A DNA stretch of 37,098 bases from a virus. How positions within the stretch are numbered: position 1 is the stretch's first letter; each line of letters starts with the position of its first letter. The stretch covers positions 1 through 37,098 of IMG/VR virus record IMGVR_UViG_3300037852_000148; one strand, 5' to 3'. The notes under the pieces are model-generated. The model had not been told where the DNA came from and made no database searches. It saw only the letters and a list, made by a program, of their open reading frames with translations. This document shows, in pieces, positions 1-8,354 of the stretch. A program made the translations under genes and the position numbers.

Positions 1-1
1 A

Positions 2-298
2 TATGCAGATCGTGCGGATGAACATCCGGGGCGCGCTGCACGTGGGCTATCTACGGCAGAGCAGAAAATCCGACAGGAAAAGATTCTTGCCGGCCAGAAA
101 GAGCATGATGACAAGGTAAGAAATATCAATAACGGCGTAGCTATGTGCGACTCTATTAAGGGGAAACTTCGTGTTCTTAGGTCTATGGTTGGACAGTTTG
201 AAATAGTTTCTCCATCCCCTGAAAATCCTATGGGATTATCCAACGGCGAGCAAGACCGCTGGTCAGATAATGGCGGCGCCAATGCCGCTAACCTGTAG
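2..298 (+). CDS. C-terminal part of an unidentified virion-region protein (5' end outside window)
   Basis: An open frame enters at base 2 and runs to TAG at 296-298, giving about 98 residues. The visible part is hydrophilic and Lys/Gln/Glu rich (helical, possibly coiled) in its first half, and contains no motif I recognise. Its stop overlaps the start of the gp4-like gene by 29 bases, so it belongs to the same rightward operon. In P22-like phages the gene before gp4 is a coat, scaffold or portal-region gene; I cannot tell which from this tail. The frame is the one that would result if the right end of the window joined its left end, but that agreement has a one-in-three chance of being accidental. 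Confidence 0.55.
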   Translation, partial: YADRADEHPGRAARGLSTAEQKIRQEKILAGQKEHDDKVRNINNGVAMCDSIKGKLRVLRSMVGQFEIVSPSPENPMGLSNGEQDRWSDNGGANAANL

Positions 299-1025
299 TC
301 AAATCATCACTCTCGCTTTACAGGACGCTCGCAAGAATGCCCCCTTCGCGTCCAGCGGCGGGTTCTCATTGCAGGCCGGCCAGCTCTTTCAAATGATCCT
401 CGACGATCTATGCTATAAGTATGATCTCAAGATCAACATACAGCCGGCGCTAGTTGTTCTTACCGGCATCCCAACCCCGCCTCAGTTCATCGGTCAAACT
501 CCTGGCGTTGGTCCTTACCCGCTGCCGGTAGATTATCTCCGTATGGCGCAAGACGAGGTTGTGTTTGCCTCGGCCGGCGGGTCGCCGCACAAGATGGTCA
601 ATGATGATCTTTCGAGTATCGATCTTGTTGGACTCTTACCTACCACGACAAGCTATCCTGAGATTTTTGCAACAGACTTTTCGACGGAGCCTCCGTCGCT
701 TTATGTATGGCCGCCTCCAATTTCAGTTATCAATCTCGATATTCGATATTTCAAGCTTCAAGCAGCAATCACGAGTCCCCAAAGCTCGCTAACCATTCCG
801 TGGTTTGACGATGCAATGTATCTCAAGTCGAGACTTACTGGCGAGCTACTCAAGCCGGGCGCCGCCGCTAAACCGTTCCTTGAGGAATCTCAGTTACTCC
901 TTGGTCAGTATCTTAAGCTTGAAGATGATTCCGAAGGTCGAGCAATCATCATGAAAATGGATGAACGTCAGTTCCCGAGAGGGCGCAACTCAAAGCTACC
1001 CCGAACGAAGGGGCAGGATTTCTAG
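270..1025 (+). CDS. P22 gp4-like head-tail adaptor / head completion protein
   Basis: Predicted 251 aa. After a start region with a second possible Met at 282, the protein reads like the head-completion or tail-adaptor proteins of short-tailed phages: an N-terminal helix with alternating hydrophobics (about residues 10-25), a central beta region with PPxxYVWPPP, and a C-terminal module with IPWFDDAMYLKSRL and a helix up to residue 225. The W-(F/Y)-DDA-x-YLK-x-RL signature is typical of the gp4-type adaptor family. It is followed at once by a small gene and by the gp10-like hub, the order expected for P22-type tails. Neither possible start has a clear Shine-Dalgarno, so translation is probably coupled to the upstream gene. 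Family assignment comes from motif memory and synteny, not from a search. Confidence 0.6.
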   Translation: MAAPMPLTCSQIITLALQDARKNAPFASSGGFSLQAGQLFQMILDDLCYKYDLKINIQPALVVLTGIPTPPQFIGQTPGVGPYPLPVDYLRMAQDEVVFASAGGSPHKMVNDDLSSIDLVGLLPTTTSYPEIFATDFSTEPPSLYVWPPPISVINLDIRYFKLQAAITSPQSSLTIPWFDDAMYLKSRLTGELLKPGAAAKPFLEESQLLLGQYLKLEDDSEGRAIIMKMDERQFPRGRNSKLPRTKGQDF

Positions 1026-1027
1026 TT

Positions 1028-1228
1028 ATGCTTTATCGCGGCACAATTGCGTTTGATGATCCCGATGAGATTCCTCGTGTTGTAAAATCGCGAGAGACGA
1101 AAAATTTGGAAGAGCGAGCGCGGATGAGACGAAACAGGTCTGACTACCCTGAATATTATAGAGAGCTTACTCGTCAATCGATGCGTCGTTTTAGGTTGAG
1201 AAAAATGGCTAGGCAGGCTCTTGTCTGA
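1028..1228 (+). CDS. Small basic protein between tail adaptor and hub
   Basis: 66 aa, with more Arg and Lys than acidic residues, notably in the second half (RERARMRRNR type segments and a basic C-terminus). An AGGA sits about 10 bases before the ATG. The stop overlaps the next start as TGATG at 1226-1230, so it is translationally coupled to the gp10-like gene. No recognised domain. Its place in the tail-assembly operon suggests a minor virion or assembly protein, which is inference only. Confidence 0.6.
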   Translation: MLYRGTIAFDDPDEIPRVVKSRETKNLEERARMRRNRSDYPEYYRELTRQSMRRFRLRKMARQALV

Positions 1229-2847
1229 TGCCCACAGGAAGCAAACCTATTAAGATCGTTCCAAGCGGGTGTGGAGACGCCTCTCCTGACGACATGCCGC
1301 CTGGCATCATGTCGGCACTTACAAATCTTGTACCGGACCCGGCGAATCAGGGAATTTGGGTTCCTCGTCCAGCGGCTTCTGTCTTCACGGCTACACAAGC
1401 GGCATTCTCTCCGGGGTTCATCTCGGCGCTGTTCATCACCGGTCAGTATGCCTATGGAATGGTGTCAAGCGCGCTCAATTCCGGCAAGGACCAACCGTTT
1501 GCCTATGATCTCATAGGTGGTGCATTCATTTCGATTTCCGGAATAACGTCGGCCAACGTACCGACAAGCCCACTAACGTCTGGTGCTTGGCAACCACCAA
1601 CCATGGACCAAGTAGGTATCTATATACTTGTTACTCATCCGGGGTTCAACGGCTCTGGAAACGGTTATTTTGGATGGATTAATGTTTCGAATCCTCTCGC
1701 TCCAGTATGGGCGTCTGGTAACACGGCAGTGAATCCACTCCCATCTCCAGCGACATTCGTGAAGCAGTTTAACCAGAGAGCATTTTTTGTTGTCGCTCCA
1801 CTTGGCTTACAGCCGGCTACCTATGCAAGTGATGTGTTAGCTCCGCTTACTGTGACAAATCCTCTCATTTTGACATATGGTGACAACCGGCCCTTAGTTG
1901 CTCTAGGCGTGCTTGGGCAGCAAAATATTTTTGGGGGGATCACGCAAGCTCTTTTGATTTTCAAGGATAACAATATTTTTCAACTTACAGGAGATTGGGG
2001 GCCGGGCGGTGCTATAGGAACGATTTTGCTTAACTCGCTTAATATAGCTGTTGGGACCATTGCCCCATTGTCTATTGTTCCCACTCCTCGCGGAGTTGCG
2101 TTCCTCTCTCAAGACGGATTTAGGATTATAGATTGGAGCATGAAGATTTCAGACCCTTTAGGTCTGGGGGGCGTTGGTGTGGTTGTGCCGTTCACCCAGG
2201 CTCTAGTGCCGTCTCGTGTGGTTGCGGCTTGTAATGGTCAAACTATCCGAGCGACGACGCAAAACAATGCAGCTCTCGGCCAGCCGTTTCAAGAATGGGT
2301 GTATGATCTTGAGCGCAAAGTCTGGCACGGGCCGCACACCTTCACTGCAAATCAGATTCAGCGTTACGGTAACAGCTATGTGGTTGCTCCGATTGGATTG
2401 ACAGGTCTGTGGCAGTCAGACATTTTCCCTAGCGTAAGTTCCCAATATACGGAAAATGGAGTTTTGCTTTCATGGTTGTGGGCGTCAGCGTTGATATCAA
2501 ACGATGGTATGTATGAGAAGGCTATCGTAAATTCTACTATTTATTGCTCTGCCGGCATTGCTCAACAATTTACCATGTCGGCGCAGAGCGCATCAGGAGC
2601 ATCACTTTCATCCGTTCCGGTATCTCCTCCAGTGACGGCAGGATCACAATGGGGATCGCTGACATGGGGAATCGGGTCATGGGGGTCGGCGATTCAACAA
2701 ATGTCTCATGCGGTTGTACCTTGGGATCAACCACTTGTGTTTGACAGATTACGATTTACAATGCAGGGGTTTAGTTCGGCTGGAATCGCAATTGGGAAAA
2801 TGACAATAATAGCCGAAGAGCTGGAATATTTGGCGGTGCTTTCATGA
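1228..2847 (+). CDS. P22 gp10-like tail hub / packaged-DNA stabilization protein
   Basis: 539 aa, rich in beta strand, Gly, Ser and aromatic residues, without signal peptide or membrane segment. Repeated blade-like patterns such as LLIFKDNNIFQLTGDW, GVAFLSQDGFRIIDW and EWVYDLERKVWHGPH are characteristic of the beta-propeller-like gp10 family (P22 gp10 is about 470 aa), which seals packaged DNA and carries the needle and tail. The N-terminus (residues 5-45) has the usual lead-in with an ENG/NLVPDP-like segment. It lies two genes after the gp4-like adaptor, matching the P22 order 4-10. Overlaps on both sides (TGATG upstream, ATGA downstream) place it in one operon. The family call is good; fine function is inferred. 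Confidence 0.65.
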   Translation: MPTGSKPIKIVPSGCGDASPDDMPPGIMSALTNLVPDPANQGIWVPRPAASVFTATQAAFSPGFISALFITGQYAYGMVSSALNSGKDQPFAYDLIGGAFISISGITSANVPTSPLTSGAWQPPTMDQVGIYILVTHPGFNGSGNGYFGWINVSNPLAPVWASGNTAVNPLPSPATFVKQFNQRAFFVVAPLGLQPATYASDVLAPLTVTNPLILTYGDNRPLVALGVLGQQNIFGGITQALLIFKDNNIFQLTGDWGPGGAIGTILLNSLNIAVGTIAPLSIVPTPRGVAFLSQDGFRIIDWSMKISDPLGLGGVGVVVPFTQALVPSRVVAACNGQTIRATTQNNAALGQPFQEWVYDLERKVWHGPHTFTANQIQRYGNSYVVAPIGLTGLWQSDIFPSVSSQYTENGVLLSWLWASALISNDGMYEKAIVNSTIYCSAGIAQQFTMSAQSASGASLSSVPVSPPVTAGSQWGSLTWGIGSWGSAIQQMSHAVVPWDQPLVFDRLRFTMQGFSSAGIAIGKMTIIAEELEYLAVLS

Positions 2848-3428
2848 GTTCAAGAAAAGAGATGCATTGGTTTTGGCGTGGCGGTGTTTTTGGTGCGGCA
2901 TTTGGAATTTCGTTTCTCGTTACCGCCGTTGTTGCCGCTATTATCAATCCGCTTCCTTATATTTTTCAAAATGGAACGACGGCGGACGCGACTCAGGTAA
3001 ATGCGGATTTATCTCAAATCGTTTCCAATGTTAATTCAAACGCAGTTCCTATAGTTGGAGGGTCTACAGTTCCCACTGGAGCTGTCGTACCGTTCAATTT
3101 ATCATCCTGTCCATCGGGGTGGTTACCTCTAGATGGTATCTCTGCTACTCCTGACATGAGGGGATATTTTGTTAGGGGTCTTGATACTGGAGGGTCTGTC
3201 GATCCTGGTAGAACACTTGCGACCTTGCAACAAGACCAGTTTCAAAATCATGCTCACGGTGTTGCAGGAGGGACTCTTGGTGGGACAAGTGCAGGGACCT
3301 CGGGAGGCTCAGGAACGAATACGCCTACCGGAACATCTGGTATCATTGTTGGTGGAGCTAGCTCCGGAAACCCAGGGTCCGAAACTCGTCCGAAGAATGT
3401 ATCTCTTCTCTATTGTGTAAAGAGCTGA
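2844..3428 (+). CDS. Phage tail collar-domain protein with hydrophobic N-terminus
   Basis: 194 aa. Residues 12-36 form a hydrophobic helix (WRGGVFGAAFGISFLVTAVV) that looks like an uncleaved membrane or signal segment, unusual for a virion fibre. From about residue 75 there is a tail-collar (microcystin-dependent-type) domain: PxGAVVPF, CPSGWLPLDG, TPDMRGYFVRGLD, DQFQNHAHG and a terminal RPKNVSLLYCVKS, the last being the standard ending of this family. A Gly/Ser/Thr-rich linker (residues 140-180) separates them. ATGA overlap with the hub gene. In tail fibres this fold usually forms the distal trimer or collar; here it probably decorates the short tail. The start is fixed by the overlap. Confidence 0.8.
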   Translation: MSSRKEMHWFWRGGVFGAAFGISFLVTAVVAAIINPLPYIFQNGTTADATQVNADLSQIVSNVNSNAVPIVGGSTVPTGAVVPFNLSSCPSGWLPLDGISATPDMRGYFVRGLDTGGSVDPGRTLATLQQDQFQNHAHGVAGGTLGGTSAGTSGGSGTNTPTGTSGIIVGGASSGNPGSETRPKNVSLLYCVKS

Positions 3429-3432
3429 TTCG

Positions 3433-5250
3433 ATGCCATCAGGATGGAATCCGATTGATCTTTTCAATGTCAAACCATCGGTTGCGTCGGCCGCCGCAAT
3501 CGTTGGCGCTCCCCTTTTTGATCCGTTCCAAGTCATAGATGACAGGCCAGCTAATCCTGCCTACTACACGTCTATCGTTTTGTCTGGAATTTTCGGCGCT
3601 ACTATGCTGCGAGGATACACGGCTCGTAATCGTCGGAGAGCGTGTTTTTCCACTTCTCGTCTCAAGTTGGTATTTGGTAATTGGTGTGCATCCACAAGCG
3701 GCACCGGGACGATGGTTCCAGGTCCTAACCCATTCGAGGTCCAAGCATGTTTCCAGCATTTTGGAACATCGATTCTGGATTACACCCCTACTAGAGTTAA
3801 TGTCACTTGGAACAACGGGCAGAAGTTTGGAACCGTTTTCCCTGGTCAATTGCTTGTTTCCGACCCTTGCCCATTTCAGGTCGAGGCAGGAGAGGCTTAT
3901 TTTCTGATCTACTCAATCTCGGTTCCTGGCCCGAATTGGAGTTTCGTTCAGGGCCATGGGCAAGCTGGCGGCGCGACGCAAACTCAGTATGCATTGAACA
4001 ATGGGGACGCTAACCATTCCGAGATAGGAGTTGAGGCTTCTGTCGGATTCTCGGCAACTCCGTTTAACAATGCGACTGGGCCTATGACGATACTAGGGTC
4101 CAGCAATATCAAGCAGAGAACGGTCGCATTGATCGGAGACAGCGTGATCGGGGTTAGCAATGATGGAGGAGGAGGAGCGGCCGGGTATGCATGGGGAAGA
4201 CGCCTCATGATGAATCAGACCGGACTAGCCCTTACATCGTCAGGGTGGACCGGAACGACTCCAAATTTCCCTTTTATAATTTGCGCGAAGGGAGGAGACA
4301 CCTCGCAAACTTTTGCGTCAGAATTGAATTCTCAGCCTGGTGTTACATTGGCTGAAATGTGCACAACCGTTTTATGGGATTACGGGATCAATGACGTGAC
4401 GGCGGCTACGGCGCTGTTGCCACTCCAGTCTTACACATTGACCGCAGCGCGTTGGTTTATCGAAAAGGGAATCAAGTTCATTGCGGCAACTCTGACACCA
4501 TACACGACTACCACGGACAGCTATTCTACTGTTGCAAACCAGACAGTGACGGCGAACGAGGTAGTCCGCACCGGCTATAATACCTGGCTGCGCGACCCTA
4601 GCTCAAATGGCTTTGTGGCTATGGCGGCCGGGATTGGCGCACCTGCCTGGCTCCCTAGTACATCCTACGCGACAGTCGGGTATATCGTCCAAAATGGTGC
4701 ACAGTGTTACCAGGTGATGGCAACGGGCACATCAGGGTCTATAGGTCCGTCCGGGCAGGGTGCCAACATCATCGATGGCACTGTAACGTGGAGAGCAATC
4801 GCCAGCCTACCTGGGCTTTCAGATTTCATAGACCCTTGTGTGCCGGTCGAGGTCAACTCTGCCGGGGCTCCTACTTTGAACGGAGGGTTTTACGGTCCCC
4901 CTCCCGTTGCATCCGACGCAACAGGGACATTGACTTCGGCGGCTAGCTCGACGGCGTTTGGAGATACCGGGCTTGCCAATACGGAGGCTCAGTACAATGG
5001 ATACAGCATATCCATGACGACAGGGACTAGGGTTGACAATACTCAGAATTTTCAGCTCTCGTATACTCCGTCAGGCCTGGCATCGAACCTACTTCTTTAT
5101 CAGGTTTCCCTTTCTGGAACTCCAAGCATTGGTGACCAGTACAAAATTTTTCGCCCTATTGGGTCGAGCGCGGCGCACCTAAGCGGATATGGTTGTATGC
5201 TGGTTGCTAATTATCTAAATACTCCATCCATTCTTGCGAAGTTTATCTGA
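3433..5250 (+). CDS. Tailspike with SGNH/GDSL esterase domain
   Basis: 605 aa. An N-terminal region of about 225 residues (virion attachment and beta domains) precedes an SGNH-hydrolase core: block I VALIGDSVIG with nucleophile Ser237, block II Gly287/Gly288 in AKGGDTSQTF, block III GIND at 318-321, and His582 in HLSGYG near the C-terminus. Between block III and the final His lies a 250-residue insertion holding a W-x-P-x-T-x-Y...NGAQCYQV...DGTVTW module (about 404-455), a carbohydrate-binding-like unit common in phage fibres. Such spikes usually O-deacetylate surface polysaccharide. The residue three before His582 is Ser579 instead of the usual Asp, so the triad may be a Ser-His dyad or use another acid. 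It follows the collar gene after a 4-base gap. Confidence 0.75.
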   Translation: MPSGWNPIDLFNVKPSVASAAAIVGAPLFDPFQVIDDRPANPAYYTSIVLSGIFGATMLRGYTARNRRRACFSTSRLKLVFGNWCASTSGTGTMVPGPNPFEVQACFQHFGTSILDYTPTRVNVTWNNGQKFGTVFPGQLLVSDPCPFQVEAGEAYFLIYSISVPGPNWSFVQGHGQAGGATQTQYALNNGDANHSEIGVEASVGFSATPFNNATGPMTILGSSNIKQRTVALIGDSVIGVSNDGGGGAAGYAWGRRLMMNQTGLALTSSGWTGTTPNFPFIICAKGGDTSQTFASELNSQPGVTLAEMCTTVLWDYGINDVTAATALLPLQSYTLTAARWFIEKGIKFIAATLTPYTTTTDSYSTVANQTVTANEVVRTGYNTWLRDPSSNGFVAMAAGIGAPAWLPSTSYATVGYIVQNGAQCYQVMATGTSGSIGPSGQGANIIDGTVTWRAIASLPGLSDFIDPCVPVEVNSAGAPTLNGGFYGPPPVASDATGTLTSAASSTAFGDTGLANTEAQYNGYSISMTTGTRVDNTQNFQLSYTPSGLASNLLLYQVSLSGTPSIGDQYKIFRPIGSSAAHLSGYGCMLVANYLNTPSILAKFI

Positions 5251-5251
5251 C

Positions 5252-5821
5252 ATGGGATACCGACTTCTTCTTGCCGAGAACACCGTCCAAGCAACCAACG
5301 TGATCGCTAACACGGTTTCCGCGACAGCGTTTGCTAGCGCGATTCCGGTTTTGCAAAATCTAGATGGGATTGGAAATGCCGCGTCGCCTGGCACAAATGC
5401 CGGAAGAATGATCAAGATCAAGTGTCATGGGTATATTTCGTCGCTTGTGACAACGCCGGGGACCCTGACTCTCACTTGGAAATGGGGAGCCGTGACAATC
5501 GGTGCAACAGCGGCCATTCAGCTACCGGCCGCCGCCATGGTCAATAATCATTGGGAGTGTGAGTTCATTATCCTGATCGTCGAGGCTTGGACATCAGGGC
5601 GAGTGGCTTGTCAGGGTGGCGGATGGATGGACATGGGGCTGAACAGCGGCGCGGCCGCTATGCTGCCATTTGGATTCGTGAACACTGGAACCGTGAAGAC
5701 CGGACAGATTGTGGTAAATACGACTCTTGCCTCCAGCATCACTTTGACCGCCCAGTTCTCCATCGCAAACGCGGCGAACAGCATTGCTCTTGCTCAAATG
5801 ATTGTCGAGGAGGTTTCTTGA
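5252..5821 (+). CDS. Virion structural protein, beta-sandwich type, function unknown
   Basis: I place the start at ATG 5252, one base after the previous stop, although the frame is open further upstream at 5234. The 189-aa product is rich in Ala, Thr, Val and Ile with alternating beta-strand patterns (TLTLTWKWGAVTIGATAAIQL; SITLTAQFSIANAANSIALAQ) and lacks a signal peptide. Its ending in a hydrophobic strand plus EEVS resembles phage decoration or spike-tip proteins I have seen annotated only as hypothetical. It sits between two tailspike genes, so a role as a spike-associated or decoration protein is likely but unproven. Confidence 0.65.
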   Translation: MGYRLLLAENTVQATNVIANTVSATAFASAIPVLQNLDGIGNAASPGTNAGRMIKIKCHGYISSLVTTPGTLTLTWKWGAVTIGATAAIQLPAAAMVNNHWECEFIILIVEAWTSGRVACQGGGWMDMGLNSGAAAMLPFGFVNTGTVKTGQIVVNTTLASSITLTAQFSIANAANSIALAQMIVEEVS

Positions 5822-6702
5822 TTTACATGGCTGCTCTCGCCGCGATTGCGTGCACCGGAGTTCATGATGAATTTGTCATTCAGCCAGCCCTCGATGCAGG
5901 CGGGACTGTCGTAATTTCTGACACTCAAACATGCCAAGTAAGCTCACAACTAAAGATAAACAACGTCGGAACGAGCCTAATAGGCGGGTCATCGAGAGCA
6001 TCCATAAAGTACGTTGGAACGTTACCGATCTCCGCGGTTATCGAAATGTCGTCTGCGAGCTCTCAGAGGATAGCAAATCTCTCGATCTACGGTAATGACA
6101 TGACGTCATTTTCGATTGAGTCTAACCATGTTGGAAGATCAAATTTCGAGAATCTTTTTTTGGTAGGCTCCGGGTTTCACGGAACACAGGGGGTCGCTAA
6201 CTCATACTCGAACATTAGAGTGGTTGGGGCAAAAGGAAATGGGTTGCAGTTCGATGGGACCTTTGGGTGTTACTATTGTGATTTCACAGATATTATGTCA
6301 GAAGGCAACTCCGGGACAGGAATAGTTCTCATAAACTCTCGCGGTAATGTATTACATGGCGGGACATCCGAAAGAAACGGAATAGGCGTTCAGGTATTTA
6401 ACGAGACGATGCCTGGTTATGCACAAGGCGGACTAAACACCTTTATTGGAATGTCATTTGAATCTAATTCAGAAGGAGATATAGTTATTGATAATGATCA
6501 AAATATTTTCCAGTCGATAAATTTTGAAGGAGCGTCCGTTGTTTCCGGAATCGGAAACAGATTTTTGAATGACTATGTAGGCGGCCGTGCATCCTTGACT
6601 ATCTCTTCGGCCGCGAGAAAAACCACTCTAGATGGTGTTGACTTGGTAGGAACTTTGACAGACAACGGAATCGGAACGGTAAAGCTAAATATGCTTCCAT
6701 AA
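5818..6702 (+). CDS. Right-handed beta-helix tailspike / pectate-lyase-like protein
   Basis: I choose TTG 5818 as start because GAGGAGG ends five bases upstream; the first ATG (5827) would leave it 14 bases away. The start overlaps the previous stop (TTGA). The 294-aa product begins with ALDAGGTVVISDTQTC, then shows the repetitive Asn/Gly/Ser ladder of a parallel beta-helix: RIANLSIYGNDM, NVLHGGTSERNGIGVQVF, NTFIGMSFESNSEGDIVI, NIFQSINFEG. Spikes of this fold bind and often depolymerise bacterial polysaccharide. It lacks a long virion-binding head domain, so it may attach through one of the two preceding spike proteins. No catalytic residues can be named from sequence alone. Confidence 0.7.
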   Translation: MIYMAALAAIACTGVHDEFVIQPALDAGGTVVISDTQTCQVSSQLKINNVGTSLIGGSSRASIKYVGTLPISAVIEMSSASSQRIANLSIYGNDMTSFSIESNHVGRSNFENLFLVGSGFHGTQGVANSYSNIRVVGAKGNGLQFDGTFGCYYCDFTDIMSEGNSGTGIVLINSRGNVLHGGTSERNGIGVQVFNETMPGYAQGGLNTFIGMSFESNSEGDIVIDNDQNIFQSINFEGASVVSGIGNRFLNDYVGGRASLTISSAARKTTLDGVDLVGTLTDNGIGTVKLNMLP

Positions 6703-6719
6703 CGAAGAGGACTAGGACA

Positions 6720-6881
6720 ATGGCTAAGACGAAATCAATGCACAAAACCGCAATGGTAGGAAAGAAGCACGGCTCGCCCATGTCCAAGGGTGGCGCGCAT
6801 CAGGTTGCGCCGATGGCGAAGAAGACTCGCGGCGATCGTAAGGGGACCAAGGGCGGCGGCGGAAAAATGACGGCGATGTGA
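6720..6881 (+). CDS. Very basic 53-aa protein, Lys/Gly-rich
   Basis: A short gene with a good ribosome site (GAAGAGG ending about ten bases before ATG 6720). The product has 13 Lys, few acidic residues, five or more Met and a KGTKGGGGKM ending, so it should bind nucleic acid or be a minor head or internal protein. The stop overlaps the next start as GTGA at 6878-6881, which supports it as a real, coupled gene. I do not recognise the family. Confidence 0.6.
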   Translation: MAKTKSMHKTAMVGKKHGSPMSKGGAHQVAPMAKKTRGDRKGTKGGGGKMTAM

Positions 6882-7345
6882 TCTCGTTTCAGTGGGAGTC
6901 GTGGCCGTCTATCATTGACGAATCCATGCCCATGTTGCGGTTGTACTGGAACACTGGAGGGGAGATTCATGGCAAAGAATTTCCTCTTGACCCTGATCTC
7001 GATCTTGCAATGGCTCTGCATAGCAGCGGGCGTCTACGTATTTTTACGGCCCGTCGTGATGGGTTTTTGATCGGGCTTAACTCGTTCAATGTTGGGGCGA
7101 CTCTATATCGCCGCAACACGATGACGGCTATTGCTTTGATCCTCTACGTGCTGCCTTCGGAACGTCGAGGTTCTATGGGGTATCGGTTTTTGCGAGAGAC
7201 TGATGTGGGTCTCGCAGAAATGGGTGTGAAGCTTGTGCAATACGTTCCAGGCTCGACCGTTGATATTTCTCCGCTTCTAATTAGACTGGGATATAAGAGA
7301 GCTCAGGGAACTTTTGAAAAAATTCTATGCAAGGGAGAGGATTAA
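6878..7345 (+). CDS. GNAT-like internal virion protein (T7 gp13-like)
   Basis: 155 aa starting at GTG 6878 inside the preceding stop. The central and C-terminal part follows the acetyltransferase fold: a strand with GFLIGLNSF, then RRGSMGYRFLRETDVGLAEMGVK (the GNAT motif A region, here with R-x-G-x-x-GYRFLR, about residues 95-117) and a last segment PLLIRLGYKRAQGTFEKIL typical of GNAT C-termini. T7 gp13 and similar small podovirus proteins encoded just before the ejection proteins share this fold and may be assembly factors, not enzymes. Synteny fits: the next genes are ejection proteins. Whether it binds acetyl-CoA cannot be judged here. Confidence 0.65.
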   Translation: MISFQWESWPSIIDESMPMLRLYWNTGGEIHGKEFPLDPDLDLAMALHSSGRLRIFTARRDGFLIGLNSFNVGATLYRRNTMTAIALILYVLPSERRGSMGYRFLRETDVGLAEMGVKLVQYVPGSTVDISPLLIRLGYKRAQGTFEKILCKGED

Positions 7346-7466
7346 GCGCGCTTGGCGACGGCTGTGCCGAGAGTGGGCGGATTGGGAGTCGATGGCGGCG
7401 GAAATGGCGCTGTTGTCTATGAGAGATAAGAAAGACGAAAAATATGGGCGGCGGCGGCGGAACTAA
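7314..7466 (+). CDS. Possible small basic ORF spanning the gap before the ejection protein
   Basis: The 98-base space between the GNAT-like gene and the next gene is spanned by an open frame from TTG 7314 (AGGGA seven bases upstream) to TAA 7464. It would give 50 aa with many Arg, Lys and Trp (FYARERIKRAWRRLCREW) and an RRRRN end. It overlaps both neighbours by 23-32 bases. Its size, composition and unusual start make this tentative; the gap may simply be untranslated. Confidence 0.3.
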   Translation: MKKFYARERIKRAWRRLCREWADWESMAAEMALLSMRDKKDEKYGRRRRN

Positions 7467-8016
7467 CCCGGCGGCAGGCAACACGCAAGCTTTCGGTCAG
7501 GCCATTGGCACGGTCGGAACCGGCTTGACGGATTGGTTTGGGCAACTCAAGGGCGAAGACCTGACTGCCATGAATCAGCTAAATCCGGATATTACTCAGA
7601 TGCTCGGTCAGGCATTTGATCCACAACAAGCTCTTTATAATCGCACTCTCCAGCAAGTCACGGATCAAACCCGATCCGGCGAAGTGGCGCGCGGAGTTGG
7701 CGACACCCCATACGGCGCTGCGGTTGAGGGAAACGCGCTATCCAACTTCAACATCGACTGGCAAAATAATGAGCTTTCCCGAATGGAATCCGGGCTTGGC
7801 TCGGCTGCTAACACTTATGGGCAAATTATCCAGGGCGGTGCGACGGCTGCTCAGCCAGCCGAGGCGGCATTGCAAGCCTATACGGGTGCATACAACACAT
7901 CGAGCCAAGCGCAGACCGCCCAGAATGCTCAACAGCAACAAGCGCAACAATTCGGGATGAGCCAACTTTCCGGTTTAGGAGGCTCTCTTGGTAGCATGAT
8001 GGGGAAGGGCGGGTGA
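7444..8016 (+). CDS. Internal virion / ejection protein (T7 gp14-like)
   Basis: 190 aa. It opens with a Gly-rich stretch (GGGGGTNPAAG), continues with Ala, Gln and Asn rich amphipathic helices and ends GSLGSMMGKGG. The middle has NRTLQQVTDQTRSG, where many podovirus ejection proteins have a similar conserved segment, and a poly-Gln/Ala coil (AQNAQQQQAQQFG, around residues 158-172). Small Gly/Ala/Gln-rich proteins of this size lead the ejection-protein set (T7 gp14, P22 gp7). It is followed by a terminator and then, past a leftward insert, by the other two ejection proteins, so the ejection block is split. Confidence 0.6.
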   Translation: MGGGGGTNPAAGNTQAFGQAIGTVGTGLTDWFGQLKGEDLTAMNQLNPDITQMLGQAFDPQQALYNRTLQQVTDQTRSGEVARGVGDTPYGAAVEGNALSNFNIDWQNNELSRMESGLGSAANTYGQIIQGGATAAQPAEAALQAYTGAYNTSSQAQTAQNAQQQQAQQFGMSQLSGLGGSLGSMMGKGG

Positions 8017-8028
8017 CCTAGAGATTAA

Positions 8029-8050
8029 AGGGGCGCCGTGAAGCGCCCCT
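8029..8050. terminator. Bidirectional hairpin between convergent genes
   Basis: A perfect 8-bp G+C-rich stem (AGGGGCGC pairing with GCGCCCCT) with a 6-base loop lies between the stop of the rightward ejection gene (8016) and the stop of the leftward gene (8056). The flanks are A+T rich (GATTAAA on one side, CATATTTAT on the other) but lack a long T tract, so termination strength in either direction is uncertain. Confidence 0.6.
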
Positions 8051-8055
8051 CATAT

Positions 8056-8304
8056 TTATCGGAGTTGTCCGTTGCGGTAAGATGGAAGCTTAGGTGCAGT
8101 AAGCCAAGTCAGCTTTTCACAGTGTTTAGCATATAGGGTGCCGTCTATTTCAGAGATAGACCAGATCCCAACTATACGGTAAAGATCGTATCTATCTCCG
8201 GTACGCGCTCCGGCAGTTAATACTTTCTTTATCGCCTTTTTCTCAGTGTCGCCTGATCCCCAATAGTTAGGGGAGATAGCGACGTAGCTAACGTCGTCAG
8301 TCAT
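8056..8304 (-). CDS. Leftward single-gene unit (moron candidate), unknown protein
   Basis: 82 aa, soluble, read opposite to the surrounding virion genes. A ribosome site AAGGT lies eight bases before the ATG. The sequence has no recognised domain: a short YVAISPNYWGSGD start, a Lys/Ala helix (EKKAIKKVLTAGA), then aromatic strands (YDLYRIVGIWSISEIDG; LYAKHCEKLTW). The first 120 bases I counted by hand within it are about 46% G+C, below the neighbours. Together with the consensus promoter upstream and the hairpin downstream it has the anatomy of a phage moron, a gene expressed from the prophage. A host-protective or immunity function is a guess from this context, not from the protein. Confidence 0.75.
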   Translation of the reverse strand: MTDDVSYVAISPNYWGSGDTEKKAIKKVLTAGARTGDRYDLYRIVGIWSISEIDGTLYAKHCEKLTWLTAPKLPSYRNGQLR

Positions 8305-8334
8305 GTTGAGTTACCTTTTCAAACAGCTTGTAAT

Positions 8335-8348
8335 ACAGCTTTCGCTGT
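8335..8348 (-). other. 5-bp stem with GAAA tetraloop in the leader of the leftward gene
   Basis: The minus-strand transcript would begin at or beside ACAGC-GAAA-GCTGT, a perfect stem closed by a GNRA tetraloop. A 5'-terminal hairpin of this kind typically stabilises mRNA; that role here is inferred. Confidence 0.4.
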
Positions 8349-8354
8349 GTTGCT

